Positions 17,564 through 26,676 of a DNA stretch of 59,071 nucleotides are shown here, in pieces. The first letter of the stretch is position 1; each line of letters opens with the position of its first letter. Both the position numbers and the translations under genes were made by a program. The notes beneath the pieces are model-generated. The model worked only from the letters and a program-made list of their open reading frames with translations, was not told the origin of the DNA and ran no database searches. Origin of the DNA: Clostridia bacterium (GTDB lineage: Bacteria; Bacillota; Clostridia; Christensenellales; Borkfalkiaceae); contig JAFTKC010000023.1 of NCBI GenBank assembly GCA_017456055.1, forward strand, positions 1-59,071, written 5' to 3'.

Positions 17564-18210
17564 TAAAGAACATTTTCTTCGATTTAGACGGAACGCTAAA
17601 CGATTCTTCAATCGGCATAATTAAGGCAGTAAAATATGCGCTTAAAAACTTTGATATAGAGATAGAAGACAAAACGTTTTTAAGAAGATATATCGGTCCA
17701 CCCCTAGTAGATTGCTTTATGGAGTTTAATAATTTAAATAGAGAACAAGCGGAAAAAGCATTGTTTTTCTATAGGGAATATTATAACGTCGTAGGCAAGT
17801 TTGAAAACGCCGTTTACGACGGAATTAAACCTATGCTCAAGGATTTAAAGGAAAAGGGAATTAGGCTTTTCGTGGCGACTTCTAAGCCTGAAGACGTTAT
17901 GAACGATATAGTTTCGCACTTTGAGTTAAGAGAATATTTTGACGGCGTCTACGGCGCCTCTTTGGACTCAAAACGAAACAAAAAGACCATGGTTATAAAA
18001 TACGCCTTAGAAGAATCGAGAGTTAATCCTAGCGAAAGCGTAATGGTTGGAGACCATAAGCACGACGTTAACGGAGCAAAGGATAACGGCTTAAAAAGCG
18101 TAGCCGTCACCTACGGATACGGAGATCAAGAAGAATTAAAAAATAGCCAGCCTGATTATATGGTTGACACGGTAAAAGAATTAAGAGAATTACTATTTAG
18201 TTTAATATAA
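17560..18210 (+). CDS. HAD-superfamily phosphatase within the pyr operon
   Basis: 216-residue HAD subfamily IA hydrolase. Motif [12 protein letters not shown] is at residues 5-15, motif II VATSKP near 106, motif III Lys in SKRNKK, and motif [18 protein letters not shown] near 160. It resembles Gph/PpaX-type phosphoglycolate phosphatases, but HADs change substrate easily. A TTG start at 17560 is supported by GAGGAG about eight bases upstream and overlaps the pyrF stop. Its location between pyrF and pyrE suggests a role with a pyrimidine nucleotide or a damaged intermediate; this is inference only. Confidence 0.8.
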   Translation: MIKNIFFDLDGTLNDSSIGIIKAVKYALKNFDIEIEDKTFLRRYIGPPLVDCFMEFNNLNREQAEKALFFYREYYNVVGKFENAVYDGIKPMLKDLKEKGIRLFVATSKPEDVMNDIVSHFELREYFDGVYGASLDSKRNKKTMVIKYALEESRVNPSESVMVGDHKHDVNGAKDNGLKSVAVTYGYGDQEELKNSQPDYMVDTVKELRELLFSLI

Positions 18211-18221
18211 AGGAGAATCAA

Positions 18222-18866
18222 ATGAACGACGTACAAAGACTTATAGCAAAAGATTTATTATCAATAAAGGCGGTGTTTTTCCGTCCGGACGAGCCTTTTA
18301 CTTGGGCAAGTGGAATAAAGAGCCCTGTTTATTGTGACAATAGACTAACTCTCACCGCTCCAAAGGTAAGACTCGACGTAGAAACGAGTTTAGTTAAGAT
18401 CATAAAAGAAAATTATCCCGAAGTAGAAGTGTTGATGGGAACTTCAACTGCAGGTATTGCGCACGCAGCAATTTCTGCGCACATTATGGATTTACCAATG
18501 GGCTACGTTCGTTCGGGAGCAAAAGACCACGGCAGACAAAACCAAATTGAAGGTAAATTAGAAAAAGGTCAAAAGGTAGTAGTAGTTGAAGACCTTATTT
18601 CAACTGGTGGAAGCGTTATCGAAGTAGTTAACGTACTTAGAGAAGCAGGAGCAATCGTTTTAGGGGTAGTTAGTATATTCACCTACGGAATGAAAAAGGG
18701 AATAGTTAGACTAAGTGAAGCAGACGTAAAGAACGTAAGTCTAACCGACTTTGATTGTATCGCTGAAATTGCAGCGGAAGACGGCTACATTAAACCTGAA
18801 GACGTAAAGAAACTTTTAGCGTTTAGAGATAATCCGAGCGACGAGAGTTGGATAGGAGTAAAATAA
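18222..18866 (+). CDS. pyrE: Orotate phosphoribosyltransferase
   Basis: 214-residue enzyme that joins orotate and PRPP to OMP. The [16 protein letters not shown] block (residues about 26-41), the flexible-loop segment [15 protein letters not shown], and the PRPP loop [12 protein letters not shown] are characteristic. It ends in TAATG, sharing one base with the pyrB start. AAAGGAGAAT precedes the ATG. Confidence 0.95.
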   Translation: MNDVQRLIAKDLLSIKAVFFRPDEPFTWASGIKSPVYCDNRLTLTAPKVRLDVETSLVKIIKENYPEVEVLMGTSTAGIAHAAISAHIMDLPMGYVRSGAKDHGRQNQIEGKLEKGQKVVVVEDLISTGGSVIEVVNVLREAGAIVLGVVSIFTYGMKKGIVRLSEADVKNVSLTDFDCIAEIAAEDGYIKPEDVKKLLAFRDNPSDESWIGVK

Positions 18867-19939
18867 TGAGACACTTAATAAACATTTTAGACTTTTCAAT
18901 CAAGGAAGTAGAAGAACTAATCGACTTAGCAGACGATATTATTGCAAATCCCGAAAAGTATAACGAAGCGTGTAAGCATAAGATTTTGGCTACGTTATTT
19001 TTCGAGCCGTCAACGAGAACGAGATTGAGTTTTGAATCGGCAATGTTATCGCTTGGTGGAACGACTTTAGGTTTTTCATCGGCTAGCAGTTCGTCTGCAT
19101 CAAAGGGTGAAAGCGTTGCTGACACTATTGCAGTAGTATCGGGATATTCGGATATTTTGGTTATGCGTCACCCTAAGGAAGGCGCTCCGTTCGTTGCGAG
19201 AAAGCACGCAAACGTTCCAATTATTAACGCAGGAGACGGCGGACATCACCACCCAACGCAGACCTTAACGGATATGCTAACCATTAAGCACGAAAAAGGA
19301 AGACTAAATAACCTAACTATCGGTCTATGTGGCGACTTAAAATACGGAAGAACAGTTCACTCTTTAATAGAAGCAATGTCGAGATATACGGGCATTAAAT
19401 TTTGCCTAATATCGCCCAAAGAACTTGCTCTTCCTGGATTTGTTAAAAAGAATTGTTTAGAAAAAGAGGGCGTTGAATATCAAGAATTTACCGATTTAGA
19501 AGAGGCAATGCCACAACTTGATATTCTATATATGACAAGAATTCAACAAGAACGTTTTATCGATAGAGACGAATATATTAGGCTAAAAGATTGTTATATT
19601 CTAACTAAAGAAAAGATGGAACTTGCTAAAGACGATATGTGCGTACTTCATCCATTGCCTAGGGTTAACGAAATTTCAGTTGACGTAGACGACGATAAGA
19701 GAGCCTGCTACTTTAAGCAAACTCTCTACGGAAAATATATGAGAATGGCGCTTATCCTTAAACTTTTATCGCTTAAAGACGAAAAGGAAAAGGACGACGG
19801 AAAGGAGATAGTATTGAGCGAAACTAAATGTTCAAATCCACATTGTATCACTACTATTGAACAAGAGATTAAGCCTTTAACCTACGTAGACGATCACGGA
19901 ACAACCCGTTGTGCATATTGCGATAAAATGATAAAGTAA
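18866..19939 (+). CDS. pyrB: Aspartate carbamoyltransferase fused to a PyrI-type zinc domain
   Basis: 357-residue protein. Residues 1 to about 305 are a complete ATCase catalytic chain, with the carbamoyl-phosphate loop [13 protein letters not shown] (45-57), the SSASKGES loop and HPTQTLTDM. After a charged linker, residues 322-357 form a small zinc motif with C322, C327, C349 and C352 (CxxxxC...CxxC), the same spacing class as the zinc domain of the regulatory chain PyrI. The nucleotide-binding allosteric domain of PyrI is missing. The ATG at 18866 has AGGAG upstream and overlaps the pyrE stop; a TTG at 18848 is less likely. The zinc domain may keep the PyrB contact function of PyrI without CTP/ATP control (inference). 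Confidence 0.9.
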   Translation: MRHLINILDFSIKEVEELIDLADDIIANPEKYNEACKHKILATLFFEPSTRTRLSFESAMLSLGGTTLGFSSASSSSASKGESVADTIAVVSGYSDILVMRHPKEGAPFVARKHANVPIINAGDGGHHHPTQTLTDMLTIKHEKGRLNNLTIGLCGDLKYGRTVHSLIEAMSRYTGIKFCLISPKELALPGFVKKNCLEKEGVEYQEFTDLEEAMPQLDILYMTRIQQERFIDRDEYIRLKDCYILTKEKMELAKDDMCVLHPLPRVNEISVDVDDDKRACYFKQTLYGKYMRMALILKLLSLKDEKEKDDGKEIVLSETKCSNPHCITTIEQEIKPLTYVDDHGTTRCAYCDKMIK

Positions 19940-19955
19940 ATACATTGAAAATAAA

Positions 19956-19980
19956 AAACTCGAGTTAAAAACTCGAGTTT
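19956..19980. terminator. Terminator of the pyr operon, shared with the converging radical SAM gene
   Basis: A 10-bp stem (AAACTCGAGT / ACTCGAGTTT) with a 5-nt loop, with A and T runs on the two sides. Confidence 0.9.
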
Positions 19981-19981
19981 T

Positions 19982-20839
19982 TTAATAATCCCAATGGGGA
20001 ATATATTCTTCGCTTGCCGATTCAAAATCTTGATAGAAAGCCTTTTCTATTTTAAGAGAAATTGCATAGTCTATAACTGAGTCATACTCACGCCTAGTAA
20101 TTTTTCTATTTAGTTCGGGGAAGTCTTTAATATCCCCAAATGGCGTGTATTGACTCATAATATTTATGTAAGCCTTATCCTTGATGGTGGAAAACCAATC
20201 TAAAATCTTTTTTGAGTCAAAAGAGCATTGTGGCAAAACTAAGTGTCTAACGATAGTGCCCTTTTTTAGTAGTCCGTCATCTCCAAAAACAATAGGTTTA
20301 TTTGCCATGAATTCTATTGCTTTGCTAGCCACTTCAAAGTAATTTTCCTTGCCTGTATATCTTTTAGATAGGGAAGAAGAGAAGAACTTAATATCTGGTA
20401 AATACACGTCTATAAAGCCATCTAAAGCTTTTAAAACGTCAAGGTTTTCGTATCCGTGAGTATTGTAAACTATTGGGATATTGGGCTTATAAATGGATAG
20501 TGCTTCTACGATTTTATTTGAGTAATGAGTAGGGCTAACTAGGTTAATATTGCTAGCGCCAAGGTCTTCAAGTTCTTTAAAAATATCTGCTAAATCATTA
20601 ACGGAAATAACTTTTCCCCTAAGATTTCTAGAGAGTTCGTAGTTTTGGCAAAACACACACTGAAGAGAGCACCCACAAAAGAAAATAGTGCCAGAGCCAT
20701 TTTTACCACTAATTATATGCTCTTCAAATTTGTGTAGATAATACTTAGCGATTTTTATTTTCCCATTAGTTTTGCAAAGCCCCGTTTTTTCAGCCTTATC
20801 TACCTTGCAAAAGTTAGGGCAAAGTGAACAATTATTCAA
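19982..20839 (-). CDS. Radical SAM protein (PflA-like, COG1313 type)
   Basis: About 285 residues with two cysteine clusters: an N-terminal CSLCPNFCKV, typical of the PflA-like COG1313 group, and the radical SAM triad CSLQCVFCQN, which binds a 4Fe-4S cluster. The family resembles pyruvate formate-lyase activating enzymes and the radical SAM member of the AMMECR1/MEMO system, but its reaction is unknown. The TTG at 20839 is chosen because GGGAG lies nine bases upstream and the reading frame overlaps the ABC gene stop by only 8 bp; an ATG at 20887 would overlap it by 56 bp. It is the last gene of the tetR-ABC-ABC operon. Confidence 0.78.
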   Translation of the reverse strand: MNNCSLCPNFCKVDKAEKTGLCKTNGKIKIAKYYLHKFEEHIISGKNGSGTIFFCGCSLQCVFCQNYELSRNLRGKVISVNDLADIFKELEDLGASNINLVSPTHYSNKIVEALSIYKPNIPIVYNTHGYENLDVLKALDGFIDVYLPDIKFFSSSLSKRYTGKENYFEVASKAIEFMANKPIVFGDDGLLKKGTIVRHLVLPQCSFDSKKILDWFSTIKDKAYINIMSQYTPFGDIKDFPELNRKITRREYDSVIDYAISLKIEKAFYQDFESASEEYIPHWDY

Positions 20840-22787
20840 GTTCAAAAGCTCCCGTGTATAATTGATAGTATTGACCGTCCTTAGCAATCAACTCTTGGTG
20901 TGAGCCACGCTCTATAATTCTGCCCTTTTCTAGCACCATAATAACGTCGGAATTTTGCACGGTAGAAAGTCTATGCGCAATAACGAAAACCGTTCTGCCT
21001 TGCATAAGCCTATCCGTGCCTTTTTGAACTAACGCTTCTGTTCTAGTGTCTATAGAAGAAGTCGCTTCGTCCATAATCATAACGGGCGCGTCTTTAACGG
21101 CTGCTCTAGCAATTGAGAGAAGTTGGCGTTGACCTTGCGATAGATTAGCCCCGTCTTGAGTTAACATGGTATTATATCCGTCAGGGAGTCTAGTGATAAA
21201 GTCGTGAGCATAAGCGAGTTTAGCCGCCTCTATGCACTCTTCGTCAGTTGCGTCTAGTCTTCCGTAGCGAATATTGTCCATAACCGTACCTGTAAATAGG
21301 TTAGTGTCTTGTAAAACTATACCGAGCGAACGTCTTAAGTCGGCTTTTTTAATTTTATTTATGTTAATGCCGTCGTATCTAATTTTGCCGTCGGCAATAT
21401 CGTAAAAACGATTTATAAGGTTGGTGATGGTGGTCTTTCCAGCACCAGTTGCTCCAACGAAAGCCACCTTTTGACCAGGGTGTGCGTATAGGGAAACGTC
21501 GTGCAAAACGATTCTATCATCTACGTATCCAAAGTCAACTTCGGTCATTTGAATATCGCCTTTAAGTTCTGTGTAGGTGATAGTTCCGTCGGCTTTATGA
21601 GGGTGTTTCCAAGCCCAATGGCCAGTGCGTTCTTGGGTTTCAGTAATAGAGCCGTCCTCGTTAATTTTGCATCTAACTAAGGTCACGTAGCCATCGTCGG
21701 TTTCTTCCTTTTCATCTAGTAAGTCGAATATTCTAGAAGCGCCTGCTAAACCCATAACAACCGAGTTAATTTGCTGAGAAATTTGGTTTATGTTTCCACT
21801 GAATTGTTTGCTTCTAGGTAGAAACGCCATAATGGTTGCTAAGAAAGTTAATTGACCACTTTCGCTAACTAGTGGCTCAAAACCCGTTATGGTTAGGTTT
21901 GGTATATTGTAGAAAACTAAAAGTCCACCTGCAAAAGCAAGTAAAACGTATAAGATGTTTCCTAAATTGTTCATTATAGGGCCTAAAACGTTAGCAAAGC
22001 CGTGCGCTTTTTCAGCGTCGCTGAATAGTTGATTATTTTTTACGTCGAAACCCTCTAAAGATTTTTGCTCGTGACAAAATACTTTAACAACCTTTTGTCC
22101 GTGCATCATTTCTTCAATGTATCCCTCTTCTTCAGCAATAGAGTGCTGTTGACGTACAAAGTATTTTGCACTATTTCCACCAACTTTTTTGGTCACCATA
22201 GCCATAATAAACACGCCTAAAAAGATTACTAGCGATAGCCAAATACTGCTAGAAAACATTATTATAAGAAGAGTAATAATGCTTATTGAAACGGAAAATA
22301 GTTGGGGAATACTTTGCGAAACCAACATTCTAAGAGCGTCGGTATCGTTAGTAAAAGAACTCATTATATCGCCCGTTTTGTGAGAATCGAAAAATCTAAT
22401 AGGGTAGTCTTGCATTTTATTAAACATTTGAGTTCTAATTTGGTGCAAGAACTTTTGAGTGAGTATAGCCATAAGTCTGTTAAACAAAAAGTTGCTTAGT
22501 ACTCCTGCAAGGAATACTGCACCCATAATGATAAATAAAGTTATTAGAGTATTTTGAACTGCGCTCATTCCTTCTCTAAGACCTTTTCCAATTTCTAGAA
22601 TAAGTCTTTCTAAAAAGATAGAAGAAGATACGCTTACTACTGCGCTAATAACAAGACAAACGAAAACTACGGCTAAAAATCCACCGTTAGATTTAAATAG
22701 CGTTTTTAGTAGCCTACCCAAAGTGCCTTTTTTAGCCTTAGGTCTATGTGGCATTGGTCCTTTTGCTCGTGGAGTCATTCTAGCCAT
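20832..22787 (-). CDS. ABC exporter half-transporter, catalytically complete NBD
   Basis: 651-residue fusion of a six-helix exporter domain (about 1-360) and an ATPase domain. Walker A is GATGAGKTT, the signature is LSQGQ, and Walker B ends in MIMDEATSS with the catalytic glutamate; the H-loop is VIAHRLST. An insertion of about 45 residues containing WAWKHP sits between the two domains, a feature of one Bacillota exporter subgroup. The N-terminus is basic and proline-rich. It overlaps the partner gene at 22780 by 8 bp, so the two probably form a heterodimer for drug, lipid or peptide export. Confidence 0.9.
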   Translation of the reverse strand: MARMTPRAKGPMPHRPKAKKGTLGRLLKTLFKSNGGFLAVVFVCLVISAVVSVSSSIFLERLILEIGKGLREGMSAVQNTLITLFIIMGAVFLAGVLSNFLFNRLMAILTQKFLHQIRTQMFNKMQDYPIRFFDSHKTGDIMSSFTNDTDALRMLVSQSIPQLFSVSISIITLLIIMFSSSIWLSLVIFLGVFIMAMVTKKVGGNSAKYFVRQQHSIAEEEGYIEEMMHGQKVVKVFCHEQKSLEGFDVKNNQLFSDAEKAHGFANVLGPIMNNLGNILYVLLAFAGGLLVFYNIPNLTITGFEPLVSESGQLTFLATIMAFLPRSKQFSGNINQISQQINSVVMGLAGASRIFDLLDEKEETDDGYVTLVRCKINEDGSITETQERTGHWAWKHPHKADGTITYTELKGDIQMTEVDFGYVDDRIVLHDVSLYAHPGQKVAFVGATGAGKTTITNLINRFYDIADGKIRYDGININKIKKADLRRSLGIVLQDTNLFTGTVMDNIRYGRLDATDEECIEAAKLAYAHDFITRLPDGYNTMLTQDGANLSQGQRQLLSIARAAVKDAPVMIMDEATSSIDTRTEALVQKGTDRLMQGRTVFVIAHRLSTVQNSDVIMVLEKGRIIERGSHQELIAKDGQYYQLYTGAFELE

Positions 22788-24585
22788 TTACTTCACCTAC
22801 CTTGTTTTGAGAGTAATAAGATTCTTGATAAATCGAGTTGTTTTTTAGAAGTTGTTCGTGCGTTCCAATATCTACTATTTTGCCGTTTTCCATAATGATT
22901 ATCTTGTCTGCATCTTCAACTGACGCTATGCGTTGGGCAATAATAATCTTGGTGGTTTCAGGAAGATATTCTCTAAAACCCTTTCTAATTAAAGCGTCGG
23001 TTTTAGTATCAACGGCGCTAGTAGAGTCGTCTAAAATAAGAATTTTAGGCTTTTTGAGTAGCGCTCTCGCAATGCAAAGCCTTTGTTTTTGTCCACCCGA
23101 AACGTTAACGCCACCTTGTTCTATGTGCCTATCTAATCCGTCGGGATTAGCTAGAATAAATTCTTCGGCTTGAGCAAGTCTACAAGCATACATAATTTCT
23201 TCGTCGGGTGCGTTTTCGTCACCCCAAAGCATATTTTCTCTAATAGTGCCTGAGAAAAGAACGTTCTTTTGCAACACCATAGCAACCGAATTTCTAAGTG
23301 CGTCAAGGTCGTATTCTCTAACGTTAAAACCACCTACCAAAACTTGACCTTGGTTAACGTCGTAGAGGCGGGGAATAAGTTGAACGAGTGAAGTCTTACT
23401 AGAGCCGGTGCTTCCTATAATGCCAATAGTTTCGCCACTTTTTATTTTTAAATTTATATCCGAAAGGGCGTATTTTTCCGCCTTAGTTGAATACTTAAAA
23501 CTAACGTTTCTAAATTCAATACTTCCGTTTTCTACTATAGTTTTAGGGTTTTTAGGCGAAGTAATAGAACTTTCTTCGTTTAATACTTCTGTAATTCTTT
23601 TAGCCGAGGCAACGCTCATAATTATTGTCACCATAATCATAGAGAGCATCATCAAACTCATAAGCATTTGGAAAGAATAGGTCATAAAACTTTGAAGTTC
23701 AGCAAGTTTTAGAACTTGTTCGTTAGAGTTAATGATGAGCGAAGAGCCCACGATAAATATTAAAATAATGCCCGTGTAAATAGAAAAACTCATTAAAGGT
23801 CCGTTAAGAGCGATAAGTTTTTCGGCTTTGGTAAAATCGTTTTTAACGTTGTCGCTAGCCTTAAAGAATTTATTTTTTTCGTAATCTTCTCTAACGTACG
23901 ACTTAACGACTCTCATGCCGTGAATATTTTCTTGCACCGATTCGTTCATAGCGTCGTATTTATGGAATATTCTATTAAAAAACGGAATTGCCTTTCTCAT
24001 AATAAGAACAAGCCCAACTGCTAAGACAGGAGTGGTGCAAAGGAATATGAGAGCCATTTTAGCGTTGATGGTAAAGGACATAACCAAAGAGAACACCAAC
24101 ATAAAAGGCGATCTTACGGCAGTTCTAATAATCATCATATAACTCATTTCTACGTTGGTCACGTCGGTGGTAAGTCTAGTCACCAAACTAGACGTAGAAA
24201 ATTTATCTATATTAGAAAATGAAAAGCCTTGAACTTTGCCGAATATATCGCGTCTTAAATTTTTAGCAAAACCACTTGAAGCAGTTGCGCATAATTTACC
24301 TGCGTATACCCCGCAAAGCAAGGATATAAGGGCCAATAGTAAAAGCACACCGCCAAATTTTAATATTTGTTCAATTAAAATTTCAGTATTGCCATCTTCA
24401 GCGATAGTTTTAATTTCGTCGAGAAGTAGCGTCATAATATAAGGAATTAGGCACTCTATAACAACTTCAATGGCAACTAAAAGTGGAGTTAAAATAGAGG
24501 GGCGTTTATATTCTCTTATAGATTTTGACATGGTTTTTATCATGGGGATAAAACTAGTGGATTTGTTTTTTTCAGTCTTAGTCAT
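22780..24585 (-). CDS. ABC exporter half-transporter, degenerate NBD partner
   Basis: 601-residue membrane-ATPase fusion. Walker A is GSTGSSKTS (Ser in place of the second-last Gly), the signature is VSGGQ, and Walker B ends in ILDDSTSAVD, where Asp replaces the catalytic Glu. Such asymmetry is typical of heterodimeric exporters with one degenerate ATP site (BmrCD, LmrCD, TM287/288 type). The start shares a base with the tetR stop (TAATG), and the end overlaps the second half-transporter. Confidence 0.9.
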   Translation of the reverse strand: MTKTEKNKSTSFIPMIKTMSKSIREYKRPSILTPLLVAIEVVIECLIPYIMTLLLDEIKTIAEDGNTEILIEQILKFGGVLLLLALISLLCGVYAGKLCATASSGFAKNLRRDIFGKVQGFSFSNIDKFSTSSLVTRLTTDVTNVEMSYMMIIRTAVRSPFMLVFSLVMSFTINAKMALIFLCTTPVLAVGLVLIMRKAIPFFNRIFHKYDAMNESVQENIHGMRVVKSYVREDYEKNKFFKASDNVKNDFTKAEKLIALNGPLMSFSIYTGIILIFIVGSSLIINSNEQVLKLAELQSFMTYSFQMLMSLMMLSMIMVTIIMSVASAKRITEVLNEESSITSPKNPKTIVENGSIEFRNVSFKYSTKAEKYALSDINLKIKSGETIGIIGSTGSSKTSLVQLIPRLYDVNQGQVLVGGFNVREYDLDALRNSVAMVLQKNVLFSGTIRENMLWGDENAPDEEIMYACRLAQAEEFILANPDGLDRHIEQGGVNVSGGQKQRLCIARALLKKPKILILDDSTSAVDTKTDALIRKGFREYLPETTKIIIAQRIASVEDADKIIIMENGKIVDIGTHEQLLKNNSIYQESYYSQNKVGEVNG

Positions 24586-25214
24586 TACTCGTTCTCCTTG
24601 TCAAAAATATCAATAATAAAATCAATAGAAGGGAAGTGTTTATTTAGCCTTATTTCCTTTGGTGAAATAACGTAGCTTAAGGTCACTCCTTGTATGATTG
24701 AAAGCAAAAGTCTACTGCACTCTCTAGGCGAATATTTTTTTGTGAAATATCCCTCTCTTTGTCCTTCGCTAAAAAGATTTTTGTAAAATATGTGGGGAGG
24801 AGGGGTTTTGTTATCCTCGCACTTGGGAGGCGCTTTTTTAGGTTTATCTCTATGTGTAAAACATTGAGAGATAAAAAAGAAGTAAAAATAGGCAAAACTA
24901 TCGTCCGTTTTTAGATTGGAAAATAGTTTATTTAGAATAACTTTTAGTTTCTCTCGATAGTCTTTAATTTTGGCAAGTTCTTCGTTGAATTCACTATTAA
25001 AGTCATTTCTTCTAATGCTTAAAATCTCGTTAAAAAGTTGTCTTTTACTCTTAAAATAATGATAGAAAAGCCCGTGACTACACTTGGCTTTTTTGGTAAT
25101 ATCGTCGATTGTGGTCGACTCATAACTTTTTTCGCAAAAGGTTTTAAGCCCTGCCATAAGTATTTCGTTTTTTCTGTCGGCGTTAGCCGATTTAGAAGTA
25201 GAATTATTTTTCAT
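24585..25214 (-). CDS. TetR-family regulator of the ABC exporter operon
   Basis: 209-residue TetR protein with an N-terminal helix-turn-helix (residues about 15-60; the recognition-helix region is KAKCSHGLFYHYFKSK). The C-terminal ligand domain is unlike any specific family I can name. It starts the operon and is preceded by AGGTGA. Its promoter region contains two identical 16-bp palindromes, one just after the transcript start and one upstream, which are the likely operators; self-repression with release by an exporter substrate is the expected logic. Confidence 0.88.
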   Translation of the reverse strand: MKNNSTSKSANADRKNEILMAGLKTFCEKSYESTTIDDITKKAKCSHGLFYHYFKSKRQLFNEILSIRRNDFNSEFNEELAKIKDYREKLKVILNKLFSNLKTDDSFAYFYFFFISQCFTHRDKPKKAPPKCEDNKTPPPHIFYKNLFSEGQREGYFTKKYSPRECSRLLLSIIQGVTLSYVISPKEIRLNKHFPSIDFIIDIFDKENE

Positions 25215-25228
25215 TTTTCACCTAAAAA

Positions 25229-25244
25229 TTGACGAAAAAGTCAA
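25229..25244. promoter_or_regulatory. Putative TetR operator O1
   Basis: The palindrome TTGACGAAAAAGTCAA (5-bp arms, 6-bp spacer) lies between the predicted transcript start and the tetR start codon. An identical copy is at 25312. Confidence 0.65.
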
Positions 25245-25252
25245 CTATAGAT

Positions 25253-25282
25253 ATTATAATAAAATTCACCGTTTTTTGTCAA
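25253..25282 (-). promoter_or_regulatory. Promoter of the tetR-ABC operon
   Basis: Minus strand: TTGACA (25282-25277), 18-bp spacer, TATAAT (25258-25253). The -35 box lies in the loop and edge of a perfect 9-bp inverted repeat (CCGTTTTTT 25269-25277 / AAAAAACGG 25285-25293). Confidence 0.7.
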
Positions 25283-25311
25283 CGAAAAAACGGGGGGAAA
25301 AGGGAAGAAAA

Positions 25312-25327
25312 TTGACGAAAAAGTCAA
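25312..25327. promoter_or_regulatory. Putative TetR operator O2
   Basis: Second exact copy of the 16-bp palindrome of O1; the flanks AAAA and C are also shared. The centres are 83 bp apart, about eight helical turns, which would allow looping. Confidence 0.6.
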
Positions 25328-25417
25328 CGATTTTTCACTTTAATTTTTATAGGTGAAAAGATGCTGTTTTCCTTAATAAATTTAATAAAAAAACAGGTAA
25401 AGCACGTAAGTATATAA

Positions 25418-25446
25418 TTGACAGGGAATTTTTTTTGTAGTATAAT
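25418..25446 (+). promoter_or_regulatory. Promoter of metK-comF-secA
   Basis: Consensus TTGACA (25418-25423), 17-bp spacer, TATAAT (25441-25446). The leader of about 47 nt is too short for a SAM riboswitch. Confidence 0.8.
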
Positions 25447-25499
25447 TAGTCGGTATAATTATATTTAAACTAGGAAAGTTTTAAACTAAAGGAAGAACT

Positions 25500-26675
25500 A
25501 TGAGAAATTTTTTTACGAGTGAAAGCGTGACCTGTGGTCACCCCGACAAAGTGTGCGACCAAGTTTCAGACGCAATATTAGATAGTTTTTTAAGTGGCGA
25601 TCCAAATTCAAGAGTTGCCTGTGAAGTCAGCGTGACTAAAAACTTTATGCTCATAATGGGCGAAGTGACTTCTAACGCTAAAGTAGACGTTAAGAAAGTT
25701 GCTAGAGAAGTAATTGAAAAAATTGGATATACGGATAAAAGTACGGGTTTTTCCAATAAAAAGGTAAAAATCGTAGTAAAATTAAATAAACAAAGCCCTG
25801 ATATAGCGCTCGGCGTAGACGCGTCTATTGAAGCAAAGGGTTGTAAAAAGGACTGCGATAGATTAAATCAAATCGGCGCAGGAGACCAAGGCATAATGTT
25901 TGGATACGCTTGCAAGGAAACCGAAGAGTTAATGCCACTTCCTATAATGCTCTCTCACAAAATGTGCGCTAAACTCGAAGAAGTTAGAGTTTCGGGAGAA
26001 GTTAGCCATTTGCGACCTGACGGAAAGGGGCAAATTACCGTTGAATACGAGATGGGCAAGCCAAAGAGAATTGAAGCAGTAGTTTTAAGTTCGCAACACG
26101 ACGAGAAAATTTCTACTGAAGAGCTTAGAAAAGAGTTAAGAGAAAAGGTAATAGATAAAATTTTACCAAAGGAATATCTTGACGAGCAAACCAAGTATTA
26201 TATAAACCCAACTGGTAGATTTGAAGTAGGTGGACCTGAAGGGGATTCGGGCTTAACTGGAAGAAAGATTATAGTAGACACCTATGGTGGAAAATGTCCA
26301 CACGGTGGTGGAGCGTTTTCGGGCAAAGACCCAACTAAAGTGGATAGGTCTGCAACCTATATGGCAAGATACGTGTGTAAGAATATAGTTGCTTCGGGGC
26401 TTGCTAGCGAGTGCCAAGTTCAATTTGCTTATGCAATCGGCGTTGCAAAGCCTGTTTCGGTTATGGTAAACACCTTTGGAACAGGAGTAAAAAGAGATGC
26501 TGAACTTGCCGACATCATAGTAAAAGAGTTCGATTTAAGACCGCTTGCAATCATAGAAAAACTTGAGTTAAGAAAGCCGATTTATCAAAAAACGGCAAGT
26601 TATGGTCACTTTGGAAGAAGTGAGTTTGCTTGGGAAAAAACCGACAAGGTCGAAGACCTAAAAAAATATTTATAA
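25500..26675 (+). CDS. metK: S-adenosylmethionine synthetase
   Basis: 391-residue enzyme that makes S-adenosylmethionine from methionine and ATP. Signature segments are SVTCGHPDKVCDQ near residues 9-21, GAGDQGIMFGYA near 123-134 and the phosphate-binding loop GGGAFSGKDPTKVDRS near 266-281. AAGGAAG precedes the ATG. comF begins one base after its stop, so it heads an operon, although secA has its own good ribosome binding site. Confidence 0.96.
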   Translation: MRNFFTSESVTCGHPDKVCDQVSDAILDSFLSGDPNSRVACEVSVTKNFMLIMGEVTSNAKVDVKKVAREVIEKIGYTDKSTGFSNKKVKIVVKLNKQSPDIALGVDASIEAKGCKKDCDRLNQIGAGDQGIMFGYACKETEELMPLPIMLSHKMCAKLEEVRVSGEVSHLRPDGKGQITVEYEMGKPKRIEAVVLSSQHDEKISTEELRKELREKVIDKILPKEYLDEQTKYYINPTGRFEVGGPEGDSGLTGRKIIVDTYGGKCPHGGGAFSGKDPTKVDRSATYMARYVCKNIVASGLASECQVQFAYAIGVAKPVSVMVNTFGTGVKRDAELADIIVKEFDLRPLAIIEKLELRKPIYQKTASYGHFGRSEFAWEKTDKVEDLKKYL

Positions 26676-26676
26676 A

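Noticed and set aside
25447-25499. Possible SAM riboswitch before metK
   Set aside because: The leader is only about 47 nt with no SAM-I, SAM-II or S(MK)-like helices; metK appears constitutively driven by a near-consensus promoter.
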